Assembly (NCBI GenBank): GCA_002238965.1
Contig: MPNJ01000004.1
Location: forward strand, 1-64,000
From: Nitrospinae bacterium bin107
Lineage (GTDB): Bacteria; UBA8248
DNA: 64,000 bases
Direction: 5' to 3'
The position numbers and the translations under genes were made by a program. The notes below the pieces were generated by a model, which had not been told where the DNA came from, made no database searches, and saw only the letters and a list, made by a program, of their open reading frames with translations. Positions 7,589-17,499 of the stretch are shown here, piece by piece. Each line of letters starts with the position of its first letter. Positions within the stretch are counted from its first letter, which is position 1.

Positions 7589-10500
7589 ATGAGCGTTCGG
7601 ATTGAAGAGCACCCGGGATTTTCCCATATCGAAAAACTCTTGCCCGGAGGAGCCCCTACACCCGCGGCGAAAGACCTTCTCGCTTTGATCGGCGTCAGCG
7701 ATCAGGTAGGCGTGACCAGAAATCTCCAGTCCCTGGCCTTGCACCCCGCGTTTCCGCGCAACAATTCCGAGTTTCTGCTCCAGTTGCTCTCTTCCCTGCG
7801 CGATACGTTCGACCCGGAGCGCGCTCTGAGCAACTTCGAGCGTATTCTGGGCACCCGCGAGAAGCCGGACCTGCTCTTGAGAGCCCTCACCCACTCGGAT
7901 GAGCGCAGGGCGGAGTTCTTCGCCCTCGCGGGCGGGAGCCAGTTTTTGATCGAAACGATTTTGCGGCATCCGAATTTTCTCGACTGGCTCCTGCGGCCCA
8001 GCACGTTGAGAGCCACCCGCACGAAAGAAAAAATGGTTTCCGAACTATGGAAATGGGTGCGGGAGAATCGGGATGCGCCCAATGGACCGGAAAACGCGAT
8101 GCGTCGGTTCCGCCAACGCGAATACCTGAGAATCGCTGTACTCGATTTGATGCGGCAGGCGTCTCTCATGGAAATCACCTCCAACCTTTCTTACCTTGCG
8201 GACGCCTGTCTGGAGGCAGCGGTCCGTATCGCCAGGGCCGAACTCGAACTCAAATACGGGAAGCCCCGCCACAAGGGCGCGGACGGCAGGTGGCGCAGTA
8301 CCGAATTCAGCGTTATCGGAATGGGCAAGCTCGGCGGACTGGAACTCAATTTCAGTTCTGACATCGATCTCATCTTCGTGTATTCATCGGACGAGGGAGA
8401 GACGACCGGCGTGAAAGACGCGATTACAGGCCGAACGAAGAGAATCATCTCCAACCATGAGTTTTTCGCCCATTTGTCCAGGCGCCTCATCTCCCTGATG
8501 GCGACGAATACCGAAGAGGGTCATGTGTTCCGGATCGACACGCGCCTCAGGCCAGAAGGTTCGCAAGGCGCATTGGCCTATTCGCTGAGAAGCTGCGAGG
8601 TCTACTACGAATCCTGGGGCGAGACGTGGGAGAGACAGGCCCTTATCAAATCCCGGCACTGCGCGGGTTCCGCCGCCTTGAGCAGTGACTTCATGGAAAT
8701 GATACGCCCATTCGTGTACCGCCGGACGATGGACATCAGCGTGCTCGAGGAGATCGGCCGCATCAAGGGCCGCATCAACGAAAACCTGAAAGGCGCGGAT
8801 GCCGCGACGCGAAACGTGAAGCTTGGCGAAGGCGGCATTCGAGAGATTGAATTCATCACCCAGGCTTTGCAACTCATCTACGGCGGCCGGGAAACGCTTC
8901 TCCAGAACCCGAGCACGCTGGAGGGCCTCTCCATCATCGAGGCGCTCGGCCTTCTGCCCGCCCACGATTGCGACCAACTCTCGAACGCATACGTGTTTCT
9001 GAGAGACGTCGAGCACCGCGTACAAGTCACGCACGGACTCCAGACACATGAGGTCCCGGCGGATGAGAAGAGTCTGAACGTGCTGGCGCGCAAGATGGAC
9101 TGTGAGGGAAGCGCTGAACTGAAAAACCGCCTGGCGTATCACCAGAACAACGTATCCAGGATTTTTGAAAACATGTTCCGAAGCGAAAACGGGGACGAAG
9201 AAACGGAATCGGCGAGCGGCCCGCCCACCCCGGCGCTTACCTTGGAGGACTCGCTATCCGCCGAGGATCTGGCTTCGTACAGCTTCGTCGACCCGGAAGG
9301 CGTGAGCACGCACCTCAAACTCCTGAGAAACGGCGCATCGCTCGAGCACGTCAGCGCCAAGGCGAAACGGATATTCGATGAACTCCTCCCCCGCCTGCTT
9401 TTTCAAACGCTGGACCTCCCTGAGCCGGACAGGGCCATTGCGCACCTCAACAAATTCGTTGAGCGAGGCGGCGGCCGCGAATCCATCCTGGGGTTCATGG
9501 CCGAGCAGGAAGAATCGCTGGAGATCATCCTCAAGCTTTTTGCTTCGAGCAATTATCTGGCCGAGGTGCTGATCGAACAGCCTGGACTCCTCGAAACGCT
9601 CTTCCAGAGGGAAACCCTCTCCGAGCCGCGTTCCGGGGTCATGCTCGGCGGGGAAATGAAAAAAATAACAGACGCGCAAGTCTCGACGGAAGAAAAATTC
9701 AATCGCCTGCACCTGCTCAAAAAAAGCGAGGAGCTCGCGATAGGCATCAGAAGCATTCTCGGGGCTGCGGACATACTCGAAACCCTCTCCTCCCTCTCCC
9801 TCCTCGCGGAAACTACCTTGAGAAGCGGCTACGAGATAGCTCGCGAGAGAATGCTGAAGCTCTACGGCGCCCCGATGGAGGAGGAGACAGGAGCGGAAGC
9901 CCGGTTCGCCATCATCGGACTCGGCAAAATGGGAAGCATGGAGATGAACTACGGATCGGATCTGGATCTGATTTTCGTCTACAGCGCCGCCGGGAATACG
10001 AGCGGCAAATTCGACGGCAAACCCGCCGAATACCGACCCGTCTCGAACCATGAATTCTATATCAAGGTCGCTACGTTCCTGCGCGACGGCCTCGCAGCCT
10101 CGGCTACTCGGGATCGGACATATGAAATGGATTTGCGCCTTCGGCCCGAAGGAGAGAAAGGCGCTTTGGCCGCGCCGCTGGATGTATTTATAGATTACTT
10201 TAACAATCGGGCTGAAACATGGGAAAGACAAGCTCTTACAAGATCAAAGCACGTCGCGGGCTGCGAAGCGTTCGGTGCGCAATTCATGACGCATGTCAAT
10301 GAATTCGTGTATGAGCGCGAAGCGCCCGCTGACCTCATCGAACAGGTGCGTCACATGCGCGGACGCATCGAGAACGAGCTTTCCCGTGAGGATGAAGGAA
10401 TCGCCGACATAAAGCTCGGGCGCGGGGGGATCATCGACATCGAGTTCCTGACGCAGTATCTTCTGATTCAAAATGGCGGAGCGCATCCGGAAATCCGGGT

Positions 10501-10804
10501 TCCGAACACCTACCTCGCATTGCAGGCCTTGAAGGAGGCGGGTTTGCTTTCGGACGAGGACGCCGACGCGCTGCTCGCTGGGTACCGCTTCTTGCGACTC
10601 GTCGAGAACCGTCTCCGTATCGGGAACGCGCAGTCGATTAATATCTTCTTGAAAACGAGACACGCCATGAACATGCTGGCGCGGCGGATGAGTTTCGTGG
10701 ATGATATAGACGGAAGCGCCAACGCCAAGCTGCTGGCCCAATTCGAGAAAAATACAGAAGACGTAAGAGCAGTGTACGAGAAAATCGTAGTTGCGGACAC
10801 GTGA
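7589..10804 (+). CDS. glnE: Glutamine synthetase adenylyltransferase/deadenylylase
   Basis: 1071 residues from the ATG at 7589, preferred over an in-frame ATG at 7565 because GGGGGG lies eight bases before it. Two nucleotidyltransferase domains are seen: GKLGGLELNFSSDIDLIFVY near residue 245 and GKMGSMEMNYGSDLDLIFVY near 778, each with the G-S/G and D-x-D metal motif. In the known family the N-terminal half removes and the C-terminal half adds AMP on a Tyr of glutamine synthetase, under PII control. The glutamine synthetase in this window (44404) lacks the target Tyr, so the substrate must be another enzyme. Length is somewhat above the approximately 950 residues of enteric GlnE. Confidence 0.93.
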   Translation: MSVRIEEHPGFSHIEKLLPGGAPTPAAKDLLALIGVSDQVGVTRNLQSLALHPAFPRNNSEFLLQLLSSLRDTFDPERALSNFERILGTREKPDLLLRALTHSDERRAEFFALAGGSQFLIETILRHPNFLDWLLRPSTLRATRTKEKMVSELWKWVRENRDAPNGPENAMRRFRQREYLRIAVLDLMRQASLMEITSNLSYLADACLEAAVRIARAELELKYGKPRHKGADGRWRSTEFSVIGMGKLGGLELNFSSDIDLIFVYSSDEGETTGVKDAITGRTKRIISNHEFFAHLSRRLISLMATNTEEGHVFRIDTRLRPEGSQGALAYSLRSCEVYYESWGETWERQALIKSRHCAGSAALSSDFMEMIRPFVYRRTMDISVLEEIGRIKGRINENLKGADAATRNVKLGEGGIREIEFITQALQLIYGGRETLLQNPSTLEGLSIIEALGLLPAHDCDQLSNAYVFLRDVEHRVQVTHGLQTHEVPADEKSLNVLARKMDCEGSAELKNRLAYHQNNVSRIFENMFRSENGDEETESASGPPTPALTLEDSLSAEDLASYSFVDPEGVSTHLKLLRNGASLEHVSAKAKRIFDELLPRLLFQTLDLPEPDRAIAHLNKFVERGGGRESILGFMAEQEESLEIILKLFASSNYLAEVLIEQPGLLETLFQRETLSEPRSGVMLGGEMKKITDAQVSTEEKFNRLHLLKKSEELAIGIRSILGAADILETLSSLSLLAETTLRSGYEIARERMLKLYGAPMEEETGAEARFAIIGLGKMGSMEMNYGSDLDLIFVYSAAGNTSGKFDGKPAEYRPVSNHEFYIKVATFLRDGLAASATRDRTYEMDLRLRPEGEKGALAAPLDVFIDYFNNRAETWERQALTRSKHVAGCEAFGAQFMTHVNEFVYEREAPADLIEQVRHMRGRIENELSREDEGIADIKLGRGGIIDIEFLTQYLLIQNGGAHPEIRVPNTYLALQALKEAGLLSDEDADALLAGYRFLRLVENRLRIGNAQSINIFLKTRHAMNMLARRMSFVDDIDGSANAKLLAQFEKNTEDVRAVYEKIVVADT

Positions 10805-10876
10805 TGCCCGGCGGGAGTCCCAGGCCGGACGTCCCCGCACAATCCATTTCGCACAATCCAGGCCAGAGGGTTCGAA

Positions 10877-12100
10877 ATGCCAATCAATCCTGTTCGATTT
10901 CGCCAGTCCATGGAGGAGATGGCCCGGGTTGGAGCGACGAAAGGTGGCGGTGTGAACCGTCTCACACTCACCGACGCCGACAAGGAAGCCAGGGATTTAT
11001 TCGCCCTCTGGGCGGGCGACGCCGATCTCGATCTGCGGATTGACGAGATGGGAAACATGTTCGCCAGGCGCTCCGGCCGGGAAGACGACGCCCCGCCCGC
11101 CATGGCGGGCAGCCACCTGGACTCTGTGCCCAATGGAGGCCGCTTCGATGGCTCATTGGGCGTGCTGGCCGCTCTGGAAGCCGTCCGGACGCTCAACGAT
11201 GAGTCCATAGTCACGAGACGCCCGATAGAGATCGTGAACTGGACGAACGAAGAAGGCCCCCGCTTTCCGCCATCCATGGTCGGAAGCGGCGTGTTCGCAG
11301 GCGCGATACCCCTCGAGGCCGCCTATGAGACGAGAGACTCCGAGGGCGCGAGATTCCTGGATGAACTCGAGCGAATCGGCTACAGAGGAGATGCGCCCTG
11401 CACTCCCCGCCCCATCGGGTCGTATCTCGAACTGCACATCGAGCAAGGCCCTGTTCTCGTGAATGAGGGAGTTCAGGTAGGGATCGTGGAGGGGATTTTC
11501 GGCCTCACCTGGCTCCGGGTCACCATGAAAGGAGAGCGCGACCACGCCGGCCCCACGCCCATGCACTTGCGGCGCGACGCCCTGGTGGGCGCCGCGCGCA
11601 CAATAGCGGCCATTCGGGAAATTCCCGAGAAACTGCATCCCGAATTCGTCGCCACGGTGGGCGAACTCTCCCTCTCGCCAGGCGCCATTAACGTCATACC
11701 CGATGAGGTGACGTTCTCGGTCGATTTCAGGCACAGCGAACCGGAACTGATGAATGAAGCACGGAATCTCGTCGAGGAGGCTGTGCACCGCGAAGCAGAA
11801 AGGGAAAACCTCGAAGTCGAGATTCAGGACGTCGGCTCCTCCACCCCCACCGCGTTCGACGCCGGGGTCGCGCAGGCCGTCAGAAGCGCTTGCGAGGAGT
11901 CGGGCTATAGCCATCGCTCGATGTGGAGCGCCGCCGGCCATGACGCCCGCTATGCGGCCGACTTGGGGCCCGCGGCCATGATATTCGTACCCTGCGTCGC
12001 CGGGAAAAGCCATTCCGAAGAAGAGGACATGGACTGGGAGGACGGCTGCCGGGGATGCGACGTCCTGGCGCGCGCATTGGTGAAAATGGCGGATTCTTGA
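10877..12100 (+). CDS. M20-family amidase (N-carbamoyl-L-amino acid hydrolase / allantoate amidohydrolase type)
   Basis: 407 residues. Di-metal ligands typical of hydantoinase/carbamoylase amidases are visible: GSHLDSVPNGGRFDGSLGV, NWTNEEGPRFPPSMVGSGVF, ELHIEQGPVL, and the late GKSHSEEED. It should hydrolyse an N-carbamoyl amino acid, ureidoglycolate-like or allantoate-like substrate in the cytoplasm, releasing ammonia and CO2. The next gene is a PuuE-like deacetylase 39 bases downstream, a pairing that recalls purine/ureide breakdown. Exact substrate is open. Confidence 0.88.
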   Translation: MPINPVRFRQSMEEMARVGATKGGGVNRLTLTDADKEARDLFALWAGDADLDLRIDEMGNMFARRSGREDDAPPAMAGSHLDSVPNGGRFDGSLGVLAALEAVRTLNDESIVTRRPIEIVNWTNEEGPRFPPSMVGSGVFAGAIPLEAAYETRDSEGARFLDELERIGYRGDAPCTPRPIGSYLELHIEQGPVLVNEGVQVGIVEGIFGLTWLRVTMKGERDHAGPTPMHLRRDALVGAARTIAAIREIPEKLHPEFVATVGELSLSPGAINVIPDEVTFSVDFRHSEPELMNEARNLVEEAVHREAERENLEVEIQDVGSSTPTAFDAGVAQAVRSACEESGYSHRSMWSAAGHDARYAADLGPAAMIFVPCVAGKSHSEEEDMDWEDGCRGCDVLARALVKMADS

Positions 12101-12139
12101 GCGGAATACTATCCACACAGCAAGGATGAGGGGAAACGA

Positions 12140-12979
12140 ATGCCTAGGGTGAAATGGGAAAACGGGGCGCGATGCGCCGTGTGTCTGACTTTCGACGTGG
12201 ACGGCGAGACGGTCTGGATGGGCCGTGATCCCTCGCTGGGGGGGCGTCCTATCCACAATTCCATGGGCGCCTATGGTCCCAAGGTGGGGATACCGCGGAT
12301 ACTCAGGCTCCTCAAGAAATACAGCCTGCCCGGCGCGTTCTACATCCCGAGCTGGACGGTGGAGAAATGGCCGAAAATGACGGAATCCATCGTGAAGGCG
12401 GGGCACGAAATCGGCCACCATGGCCATATTCACGAAAAACCCTACCAGATGTGCGACGCCGAGCGAGAAGAAGAACTGCTCGTACGCGCACTAGGGATAC
12501 TCAAGCGCGATACAGGGCAGGAGATCCTCGGCTCACGCACCCCCTCGGCGGACCCGAGCGTCCACACGATGGGACTCTTGAAAAAGCACGGGCTTCTGTA
12601 CCATTCGAACATGATGGATGACGACTGGCCCTATTACCACGATTGCGGCCTCGTTGAGTTGCCCACCAAGTGGAGCCTCGATGATTTCATCTTCTTCGCC
12701 CACAGCACGAATCCACCGCTCGGCCACGGCATCCGCGACCCCGAATCGGTCTATTCGATATGGGTCGAGGAGTTCGAGGGCACATACGAGGAAGGCGGGT
12801 ACATCAACATCATGTGCCATCCCCAGATCATCGGCCAGCACCACCGGATGCGGATGCTGGAGAGGATGATTCAGCACATACTGGCGAAGGGTGACGCCTG
12901 GATCGCCGCGCCTGTCGACGTGGCGAAATGCTGGGCGTCACAAAGAAAAGCGCCCAAGGGGAGAGGAGCGAGGAGATAG
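12140..12979 (+). CDS. Polysaccharide-deacetylase-fold hydrolase
   Basis: 279 residues. NodB-type motifs: LTFDVDGE near residue 18 (catalytic Asp plus metal Asp), HEIGHHGHIH near 92 (the H-x3-H metal pair), and late MCHPQIIGQHHR. No signal peptide, so it acts in the cytoplasm, as allantoinase PuuE-type members and related amidases do, rather than on cell wall. It starts at ATG 12140 with AGGGGAAACGA upstream and probably forms an operon with the preceding carbamoylase-type amidase. Role in cyclic amide or ureide hydrolysis is inferred from that neighbour. Confidence 0.85.
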   Translation: MPRVKWENGARCAVCLTFDVDGETVWMGRDPSLGGRPIHNSMGAYGPKVGIPRILRLLKKYSLPGAFYIPSWTVEKWPKMTESIVKAGHEIGHHGHIHEKPYQMCDAEREEELLVRALGILKRDTGQEILGSRTPSADPSVHTMGLLKKHGLLYHSNMMDDDWPYYHDCGLVELPTKWSLDDFIFFAHSTNPPLGHGIRDPESVYSIWVEEFEGTYEEGGYINIMCHPQIIGQHHRMRMLERMIQHILAKGDAWIAAPVDVAKCWASQRKAPKGRGARR

Positions 12980-13068
12980 GCGTATTTGATTGGTAATTAA
13001 ATTCTAAAGATCATTTTCTTTCACCAAGCTGACCGGAAATCCCATGTAGCTAGGACGGGAGATTGAAT

Positions 13069-13341
13069 ATGGCACAGATGGCAGGTTGGAATAGTCTGGC
13101 GAATATATTTCTCGCGTCGGCAATCCCGATTGTCCTGATCGGAGGGTTTTGGACCCGTCACCTCATACATAAGAGTGGCGGCAAGGGAGGCATCGGTTGG
13201 CAATATATCCGCTATACAGTGCTGGCACTTTCGCTGCCTATCATCGGCTTGCTCGCCTTGAATAATGCACTTTCCTCCGAAGCGGCAACCGTGATTGCTG
13301 CATCCGTAGGATTTGCATTCGGAAGAAGAGATGACTCCTAG
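13069..13341 (+). CDS. Small membrane protein, unknown function
   Basis: 90 residues from the ATG at 13069 (GGGAG seven bases upstream). Two hydrophobic stretches (about 7-30 and 50-70) separated by a basic, Gly-rich loop (HKSGGKGGIG), ending in a charged tail FGRRDDS. No family recognised. It stands alone between the deacetylase operon and minus-strand genes. Confidence 0.6.
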   Translation: MAQMAGWNSLANIFLASAIPIVLIGGFWTRHLIHKSGGKGGIGWQYIRYTVLALSLPIIGLLALNNALSSEAATVIAASVGFAFGRRDDS

Positions 13342-13455
13342 CTAGATCGGCACTACCCTACAAATGCGTTGATTTCTACCAACACTTGATTCGTGCCTTT
13401 CTATTTAATTCATTCACTGGCACCAACAGCTATCCAGGCCTTCATGATCCGAATC

Positions 13456-13893
13456 TCACAGTATTGGGGAGAGCCAGCCCAGCAGGCCGCCGTAGATGGC
13501 GTGGGCGATCACGGCTGTCTGCCACGCTCTCGGGTGCATCTTGCGGCTGAAAAAGCCGTGCCCCGTGATGAGCGGGTTGAAGACGCATTGCGAGAAGATC
13601 AGGAGCGCCCCGCCCCAGATCAATCCCCGCACCACGGGCGCCCCGGGGAGACACCCCGCCGCCCAGGTCGCGTATATCAGGCCGAAGATGATCCCGTTCA
13701 AGTGCACGGCGATGAAGCCGAGCGTATAGGGTGGATTCCCCTCGTACGCCTCTCCGAACAGGAGCATCGAGATCCCCTTGCCGAAGTCGAGCTTCACCAT
13801 GCCTATCTTGTCCGCGATCAGGGCGAAAACCAGATGCGCGTAGGTGGCCAGGAAAGAAGCGGCGCAGACCACGAAAAATTCACCCGGGTTCAT
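13456..13893 (-). CDS. Four-helix integral membrane protein, unknown function
   Basis: 145 residues from the ATG at 13893, which has AGGAG seven to eight bases upstream; the longer frame to 13926 lacks one. Four hydrophobic segments, near 4-25, 48-75, 82-100 and 122-142, with conserved-looking H and G residues (FIAVHLNGIIFGLIYATWAA; IAHAIYGGLLGW). It follows the LVIVD-repeat gene on the same strand by 64 bases. No function can be assigned. Confidence 0.72.
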   Translation of the reverse strand: MNPGEFFVVCAASFLATYAHLVFALIADKIGMVKLDFGKGISMLLFGEAYEGNPPYTLGFIAVHLNGIIFGLIYATWAAGCLPGAPVVRGLIWGGALLIFSQCVFNPLITGHGFFSRKMHPRAWQTAVIAHAIYGGLLGWLSPIL

Positions 13894-13957
13894 ATAACGC
13901 TCCTCGCTTCGGGGAATCCGCCTCACAGGAGCGGAGCACAGGCGCTCCCCGCGCCGC

Positions 13958-15139
13958 TTATCCGGTATACTCCAGGATGTGCATGCCCGCCCCGTTGCGG
14001 TCGATCAGGTAAAGCAGGCCATTTTCGTCCATGCCGATGTCGTTCGACTGGGCGTAGTCCTTCCCGAAGTTCATTTCGGGGACGTAGTGCCCCACTTCCC
14101 TGGGCTTGAAGGGGTCCGACAGATCGATGGCCCGCAAACCCGAATTGAAGTACGTGAGGAAGACGATGTCCTTCCAGGGGCCGTCTGCAGGGAGATATTC
14201 GAGAATATTGTGCGCGCCGAATCGCCCTCCCCGGTTCATGTTCTCTTCCCTGTCGGGGATGTAGGTCGAGATGGGAATCGGGTTGGTCTCGTCCCGGATG
14301 TCCACCACCCACATGAACTGGCTGCTCTCGTAGTTCACCTGCGCGCGCGCCTCGTCCGTCACCACTACATACGGCCTGTCGCCGAGCGGCCATACGGTAT
14401 GCGTGGAGCCGACGAAGGGCGGCGACCAGCAAAGGTGCCCCACGCATTTGATGTTGCGCAAATCCGCGCAATCGAAAATCCCCATTCCGGCTCCCCAGAA
14501 ACCGCAGTACATCCGGTCCCCGCGAATGGTGGCCGGTCCGTGGCACGTCCACGAACGCTCGAAATCTTCGGGTTCTTCGTACTCGTAATCGAGGCTCAAA
14601 TCCTGTTGCGGGAGACCGACGATGTTCAGTACCTCAGGCTTCAGGGGGTTCGTGATGTCCAGTGTCCACATGACCCGGTTTCGCCACCCTTCAGCATGGT
14701 TCGGCAAGAATGCGAGTCCGCGCTCGTTGTCTACGCCAAACCTGTGCGGCCCCGTGCCGGGCAGATCGAAAAAGCCGACTTCTTTGGGCTCTGCCGGATT
14801 TGAGATATCGAAAATACACAGACCCGCCCGCGCCGCCTCTCCTTCCGGGGTCTTGAGGCGCTCGTGATTCACGTAGAGCAGGTCATCCCCCACGATACGC
14901 ACCTTATGGTTATGCAGACCGGGAGGCGCGAACACCTCGGCGATGCGCCTGGGGTTGCTTGGGTCCGATACGTCGTGGACGGTCCAGCCCTCGGGTCCGT
15001 CATAGCTCGCCGTCCCCACCGCGCCCACGTAGGCGAATCCATTTTTAACCTCTACGAGGCTGCCACCGCCCCATGCCGCATCCGGGTCGTGCCCGACAAG
15101 TCTGAAATTCTTCGATTCAGCCGGTGCCCCTTTCGCCAT
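13958..15139 (-). CDS. LVIVD-repeat beta-propeller protein
   Basis: 393 residues, no signal peptide. Several degenerate repeats of the LVIVD type are seen, each with an aromatic strand then DxSDPxxPxxxG: TVHDVSDPSNPRRIAE, CIFDISNPAEPKEVGF, TLDITNPLKPEVLN, VVDIRDETNPIPIST, AIDLSDPFKPREVGHY. These build a beta-propeller thought to mediate binding. Ligand and location unknown. A hydroxyacid dehydrogenase gene lies 41 bases upstream on the same strand, so they may share a transcript. Confidence 0.82.
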   Translation of the reverse strand: MAKGAPAESKNFRLVGHDPDAAWGGGSLVEVKNGFAYVGAVGTASYDGPEGWTVHDVSDPSNPRRIAEVFAPPGLHNHKVRIVGDDLLYVNHERLKTPEGEAARAGLCIFDISNPAEPKEVGFFDLPGTGPHRFGVDNERGLAFLPNHAEGWRNRVMWTLDITNPLKPEVLNIVGLPQQDLSLDYEYEEPEDFERSWTCHGPATIRGDRMYCGFWGAGMGIFDCADLRNIKCVGHLCWSPPFVGSTHTVWPLGDRPYVVVTDEARAQVNYESSQFMWVVDIRDETNPIPISTYIPDREENMNRGGRFGAHNILEYLPADGPWKDIVFLTYFNSGLRAIDLSDPFKPREVGHYVPEMNFGKDYAQSNDIGMDENGLLYLIDRNGAGMHILEYTG

Positions 15140-15180
15140 TTTCCGTCTCCTGTGCAGTCGCCATGAAACCAGCTATGAAC

Positions 15181-16056
15181 TTAACGATTTTTCCCCTCAT
15201 ATACATCCACTACGCGCGCGCAATCATCTTCGGCCCAACCCGCTTCTTGCGCGCGCCGGAACATCTCCAGACCAGTTGCTGCCATAGACGCATCAAATCC
15301 TTTTTCTCTTGCGAGGTCAACGCAAAGGCCGAGATCTTTCACGTATATGCTCAGGGCGCCATGGGGCGTGAAATCGCGCGCGAGAATCTTCTCTCCTTTC
15401 AAATCCAGAAGAACACCCGCCGCCGCTCCCGAGCGCAAACAGGACATGATCGTGTCGTGCGACAAACCCGAACGCTCGCCCAGGAGCAAACCCTCCGTCA
15501 GCAGGGCAACGCCCGCATTCACGATCAAGTTCGTCACCAGCTTCATGGAACACCCCGTGCCGTTGGGTCCGGTATGGAGAACGCTCTTCGCCAGCGGCTC
15601 GATGATAGACTTGATGCGGTCGAAAATCTCCTTCTTCCCGCCCACCATATAAGCCAGCGTCCTCGACTCCACGTGCGGCACGGTTCCCGAGACGGGAGCG
15701 TCGACCATCTCCACGCCCCTGGCTTCGAGCTTTCCCGCCAAATCCGCCGACCAGGTCGGATTCATCGTGCTCATCTCGATCAGTATGAGACCCTCTTTCC
15801 CCGCAGCGGCGACTCCTTGCGGCCCGATGGTGTTCATCTCGATGTGTTCGGGCTTGAGCAGCATGGTGAAAACCACATCCGAGTGCTCGGCCACCTCCTT
15901 TGCGTTCGCGCACGGGGTTCCGCCTGCTTCTGTCAACTGGTCCATACGGGCCGTGTCGATGTCGAACCCTGACACCTTGTGACCATCCGCTATCAGGTTC
16001 CGGGTCAAGGGTGTTCCCATCTTGCCCAGGCCGATGAATCCGAGTTTCTCACCCAT
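15181..16056 (-). CDS. Beta-hydroxyacid dehydrogenase (3-hydroxyisobutyrate / tartronate-semialdehyde reductase family)
   Basis: 291 residues. N-terminal Rossmann motif GFIGLGKMGTPLTRNL, substrate motif DAPVSGTVPHVESRTLAYM near 118-136, and the catalytic Lys in MKLVTNLIVNAG near 171. It should oxidise or reduce a short beta-hydroxyacid with NAD(P). A tartronate semialdehyde reductase role would link to glyoxylate/oxalate carbon, and the oxalate module is 10 kb away, but that link is speculative; 3-hydroxyisobutyrate dehydrogenase or gamma-hydroxybutyrate dehydrogenase are equally possible. Confidence 0.88.
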   Translation of the reverse strand: MGEKLGFIGLGKMGTPLTRNLIADGHKVSGFDIDTARMDQLTEAGGTPCANAKEVAEHSDVVFTMLLKPEHIEMNTIGPQGVAAAGKEGLILIEMSTMNPTWSADLAGKLEARGVEMVDAPVSGTVPHVESRTLAYMVGGKKEIFDRIKSIIEPLAKSVLHTGPNGTGCSMKLVTNLIVNAGVALLTEGLLLGERSGLSHDTIMSCLRSGAAAGVLLDLKGEKILARDFTPHGALSIYVKDLGLCVDLAREKGFDASMAATGLEMFRRAQEAGWAEDDCARVVDVYEGKNR

Positions 16057-16213
16057 GTTTCGTCTCGCCTCCCGGAATAGATAGAATAAGATAGATTTTG
16101 TTAAATCAGTTCACTTCACTCTCGGTGAGAGCGTAGAATACACAAATGTTAAGATGAATTCCTGATCAATTGTTTCCGTCTTGCGATCGGTTAATGTTCC
16201 GGAGAGGAGACCC

Positions 16214-17290
16214 ATGACAGCCACCCCCCTGCTCGCCTTGCACCAGGCAGCTAACGCACTGTTGACTGATGAAGCCGCCTGGCGGACCCCCGCATCTTAT
16301 GGAGATGCGGCGTCCGAGCACCTCGCGTGCCGCGAAAGCGCCATCGTCGTCGACCTGTCCCACAGGGGCTGTCTGCGCTTCAGCGGTCCGGACACCGGAG
16401 AGTTTCTCCACCGTATGCTCTCCAACCGGGTAAAAGAGCTGAAACCCGGAGAGGGTGTGTACAACACCTTCCTCACGCGCCAGGGAAAGTTTATCTCCGA
16501 TATGTATATGTACAAAGGTGATACTTACATTCTCGCCTCGGTGGCTCCGGGTATGGCGGTTACGCTCGCCGAGGAAATCGACAGTTTCATTATTATGGAT
16601 CAGGTGGAAGTGGCGAACGAGACGGAAACCTCGTTTTGCATAGGCCTTTTCGGTCCCGATGCGCGGGAGATCATCCCCAAGTCGGGCATGGGCGATCCTT
16701 CCCCCGAGGAACACGGTCATACGACTTCGGGCAACATGATCATAGCGCGCGAAATATGGACAGGCGAAGACGGCTACCTTCTCATAGGTCCTCGCGGTGA
16801 GGCGGAATCCATCTGGCGGACGTTGCTGGAAGCGGGGGCAAAACCGGCGGGCGTCACTGCGTTCGATTCTCTCACGCTCGAAGCGGGCGTGCCGCTCTTC
16901 GGCAAAGACATGACTTCGGCAGTCAACCCCATGCAGGCGGGTCTGGAAGAAAAAGCTGTCGACTTCGACAAGGGCTGTTATATAGGCCAGGAGGTCATCG
17001 CCAAGATCAAGTATCTGGGTCAAATTAACCGGGGCCTCGTAGGGCTCAGGGTCAACGGAAAAATTACGCCTGAAGCGGGAGCCTCCGTCTATTCCGATGA
17101 GAAAAGCATCGGCTCCATCACCCGCTCCGCGTGGTGCCCGACGGTCGGCGCCGTCTTGGCTTTTTCGTATCTGCCCCGCGCCCGGATGGAGCCGGGCAGC
17201 GAAGTAAAGGTCGATTGCCGGGGCGACGAAGCGAAGGCGACAGTCGAAAGTCTCCCCTTTTACCGGAAAGAAAGTGAAGTCATCCAGTGA
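16214..17290 (+). CDS. ygfZ: Folate-binding YgfZ/GcvT-like protein
   Basis: 358 residues from the ATG at 16214, chosen because GGAGAGGAG lies just before it; an in-frame ATG at 16181 has none. GcvT fold with the YgfZ signature KGCYIGQEV near residue 256, whose Cys is required in the E. coli protein. Known members bind tetrahydrofolate and help maintain iron-sulfur enzymes such as MiaB. The window encodes MtaB and several other Fe-S proteins. Divergent from the hydroxyacid dehydrogenase. Confidence 0.85.
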   Translation: MTATPLLALHQAANALLTDEAAWRTPASYGDAASEHLACRESAIVVDLSHRGCLRFSGPDTGEFLHRMLSNRVKELKPGEGVYNTFLTRQGKFISDMYMYKGDTYILASVAPGMAVTLAEEIDSFIIMDQVEVANETETSFCIGLFGPDAREIIPKSGMGDPSPEEHGHTTSGNMIIAREIWTGEDGYLLIGPRGEAESIWRTLLEAGAKPAGVTAFDSLTLEAGVPLFGKDMTSAVNPMQAGLEEKAVDFDKGCYIGQEVIAKIKYLGQINRGLVGLRVNGKITPEAGASVYSDEKSIGSITRSAWCPTVGAVLAFSYLPRARMEPGSEVKVDCRGDEAKATVESLPFYRKESEVIQ

Positions 17291-17357
17291 GCCGGAGGAA
17301 TCGCAAAAGCACGTAAATCTGCTCGGCAAATGAGGTGAAAACTACCTCGGTTCGCTT

Positions 17358-17386
17358 TTGACTTCTATCATTACGCGAGGCATATT
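17358..17386 (+). promoter_or_regulatory. Candidate sigma70-type promoter of pckA
   Basis: TTGACT (17358-17363) and CATATT (17381-17386) are separated by 17 bases, about 115 bases before the pckA start. The -35 is one base off consensus; the -10 is weaker. Confidence 0.4.
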
Positions 17387-17499
17387 GCGGCCTTCTTTGG
17401 GCGATTTTTTTTAGGAATTCGCAATTAATTCAGGCGCACGTTCAGCCACGGAAGAATCTCGCGCTTCAGGAAGCATCGATTCCCGGGAGGTAGCAGCAC